Below, one piece after another: positions 15,287 through 15,873 of a stretch of DNA of 15,873 nucleotides (position 1 is its first letter; each line of letters begins with the position of its first letter). The notes under the pieces were generated by a model that made no database searches, was not told the DNA's origin, and saw only the letters and a program-made list of their open reading frames with translations. Position numbers and translations under genes: made by a program. Source of the stretch: Deltaproteobacteria bacterium (GTDB taxonomy: Bacteria > Desulfobacterota > Desulfobacteria > Desulfobacterales > ETH-SRB1); the NCBI GenBank assembly GCA_019314185.1, contig JAFCZU010000027.1, positions 1 through 15,873 on the forward strand. Reading direction: 5' to 3'.

Positions 15287-15362
15287 ATTAGTCGAGTTGT
15301 CGAGTTGTTAATCACTTGACCACTTTCCTACTCGACCACTCGACTAATTCTCCACTCGACCA
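15287..15362. repeat. Degenerate octamer array forming a long hairpin (rpsJ-rplC gap)
   Basis: Read in the transcribed (minus) direction, the repeat word is about TGGTCGAG. Nine consecutive 8-base units span 15291-15362 on the plus strand; clear copies are at 15331-15338, 15339-15346 and 15355-15362, with complementary-orientation copies at 15291-15298 and 15299-15306. Because two units are inverted relative to the rest, 15287-15305 pairs with 15330-15348 at 18 of 19 positions around a 24-base loop. The RNA between rpsJ and rplC should therefore contain a stable stem. There is no U-run after it. Units are too short and have no unique spacers, so this is not CRISPR. Confidence 0.75.
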
Positions 15363-15364
15363 AT

Positions 15365-15676
15365 TTATAGTTTTATCTCCACATCAACTCCTGGAGAAAG
15401 ATCCAGCTTCATTAAAGCATCAACCGTTTGCTGGGTAGGCTCCATGATATCTAAAACCCGTTTATGTGTTCTAATTTCAAACTGTTCCCTTGATTTCTTA
15501 TCAACATGAGGAGATCGAAGAACACAATATTTATTTATTTTTGTTGGAAGTGGTATGGGACCAATCACCTTTGCACCTGTTTTTTGAGCTGTATCAACAA
15601 TATCTAACGCTGACTGATCCAGAAGCTTATGATCATACGCCTTTAACCTGATCCTGATTTTTGTGTTCATTATCAT
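15365..15676 (-). CDS. rpsJ: 30S ribosomal protein S10 (NusE)
   Basis: S10 sits in the head of the 30S subunit and also acts as NusE in transcription antitermination and in NusG-mediated coupling to RNA polymerase. The 103-residue product has the family length and the diagnostic N-terminal stretch [15 protein letters not shown]. It also has the central [24 protein letters not shown] segment (residues about 40-63), which forms the long rRNA-contacting loop. Two in-frame ATGs lie two codons apart. GGAAAG sits 9 bases before the first and 15 before the second, so the first is preferred, although MNTKIRIR looks more like homologues. It is the first gene of the S10 cluster, 167 bp after tuf and 112 bp before rplC. 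Confidence 0.97.
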   Translation of the reverse strand: MIMNTKIRIRLKAYDHKLLDQSALDIVDTAQKTGAKVIGPIPLPTKINKYCVLRSPHVDKKSREQFEIRTHKRVLDIMEPTQQTVDALMKLDLSPGVDVEIKL

Positions 15677-15744
15677 TATTTTAATCTTTCCAAACTACAG
15701 AGCCAATTTTTAAACGTCCCCTTTTGCCCAATATCTGCGTCAGT

Positions 15745-15797
15745 CTCAAATTTTAGTCCTCGAAATACTCAATCTATTCCTGCGGTTAAAATTTGAG
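15745..15797. repeat. Nested inverted repeat between tuf and rpsJ
   Basis: An 11-base arm CTCAAATTTTA (15745-15755) is matched perfectly by its complement TAAAATTTGAG (15787-15797). Inside the 31-base loop a second stem pairs 15762-15767 with 15775-15780; in the minus-strand RNA this is GGAAUA with UAUUUC, with one G-U pair. The whole element fills about a third of the tuf-rpsJ gap. It looks like a dispersed intergenic palindrome or an mRNA stem. No U-run follows, so it is not a standard intrinsic terminator. Confidence 0.6.
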
Positions 15798-15803
15798 CCT
15801 TCC

Positions 15804-15817
15804 TTGTTCTTGAACAA
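15804..15817. repeat. Short dyad just after tuf
   Basis: TTGTTC and GAACAA form a perfect 6-base dyad separated by two bases, starting 26 bp downstream of the tuf stop. The two-base centre makes a tight RNA hairpin unlikely unless the inner pairs open. No U-run follows it in the transcribed direction, so it is not a convincing terminator. It could be a protein-binding dyad or chance. Confidence 0.35.
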
Positions 15818-15843
15818 AATTGAACATTTTGAAACTGCCTCTA

Positions 15844-15873
15844 CTATTCAATTATTTCGCTTACCACGCCGGC
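15844..15873 (-). CDS. tuf: Elongation factor Tu, C-terminal end only (partial)
   Basis: Only the last nine codons and a TAG stop lie in the window; the rest is beyond the right edge. They read AGVVSEIIE, which matches the highly conserved EF-Tu C-terminus (usually ...GRTVGAGVVSEIIE or close). EF-Tu is the cytoplasmic GTPase that delivers aminoacyl-tRNA to the ribosomal A site. A tuf copy directly upstream of rpsJ is the usual arrangement where the str and S10 operons are joined, so the context supports the call. The gap to rpsJ is 167 bp. With so few residues the identification rests on motif plus position. Confidence 0.85.
   Translation of the reverse strand, partial: AGVVSEIIE

Noticed and set aside
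15287..15362. Possible CRISPR array
   Set aside because: Units are only eight bases, contiguous and degenerate, with no spacers and no cas genes.

Overview
The window is one gene-dense ribosomal-protein cluster, all of it transcribed on the minus strand. It reads from the last codons of tuf (right edge, 15873) through the fused S10, spc and alpha operons to a truncated rplQ at the left edge. I find 31 protein genes: 10 small-subunit and 16 large-subunit ribosomal proteins, EF-Tu (C-terminal end only), SecY, type I methionine aminopeptidase, IF-1 and the RNA polymerase alpha subunit. No frameshift, insertion sequence, tRNA, rRNA or CRISPR array is visible. There is no plus-strand gene I would defend, and no gene-free stretch exceeds 300 bases.

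Order in transcription: tuf(end) - rpsJ rplC rplD rplW rplB rpsS rplV rpsC rplP rpmC rpsQ (S10 operon) - rplN rplX rplE rpsN rpsH rplF rplR rpsE rpmD rplO secY map infA rpmJ (spc) - rpsM rpsK rpsD rpoA rplQ (alpha). This is the classic bacterial order. The notable variation is that secY is followed directly by map, with no adk between them. The DNA is AT-rich, S4, S14 and L36 are zinc-ligand (C+) forms, and L17 has a Lys/Ala-rich tail. Together with the map-infA-rpmJ arrangement and the protein sequences, this suggests a sulfate-reducer-like deltaproteobacterium (Desulfobacterota, perhaps Desulfobacterales). That placement is an inference.

Functionally, the cluster co-produces ribosome parts, the initiation factor IF-1, the membrane channel that docks at the ribosome exit (SecY), the enzyme that trims N-terminal Met at that exit (Map), and the RNA polymerase subunit that makes the message. 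Exit-tunnel proteins (L4, L22, L23, L24, L29), 5S-rRNA binders (L5, L18) and the mRNA-entry proteins (S3, S4, S5) are all encoded here.

I did not find an unknown multi-gene system. Two patterns deserve a second look. First, five genes start with TTG. All five are small-subunit proteins (S3, S14, S5, S13, S4), and each has an AGGAGG Shine-Dalgarno core. Second, several intergenic gaps carry short degenerate tandem arrays with a 7- or 8-base period. Each gap uses a different repeat word: about TGGTCGAG before rplC, nnnTTAG before rplN, AATTCCT before rplX, GTAGSTT before rplF, and ATTGWTA before rpmJ. Other gaps hold hairpins: tuf-rpsJ, rpsN-rpsH, rpsE-rpmD and rpsD-rpoA.
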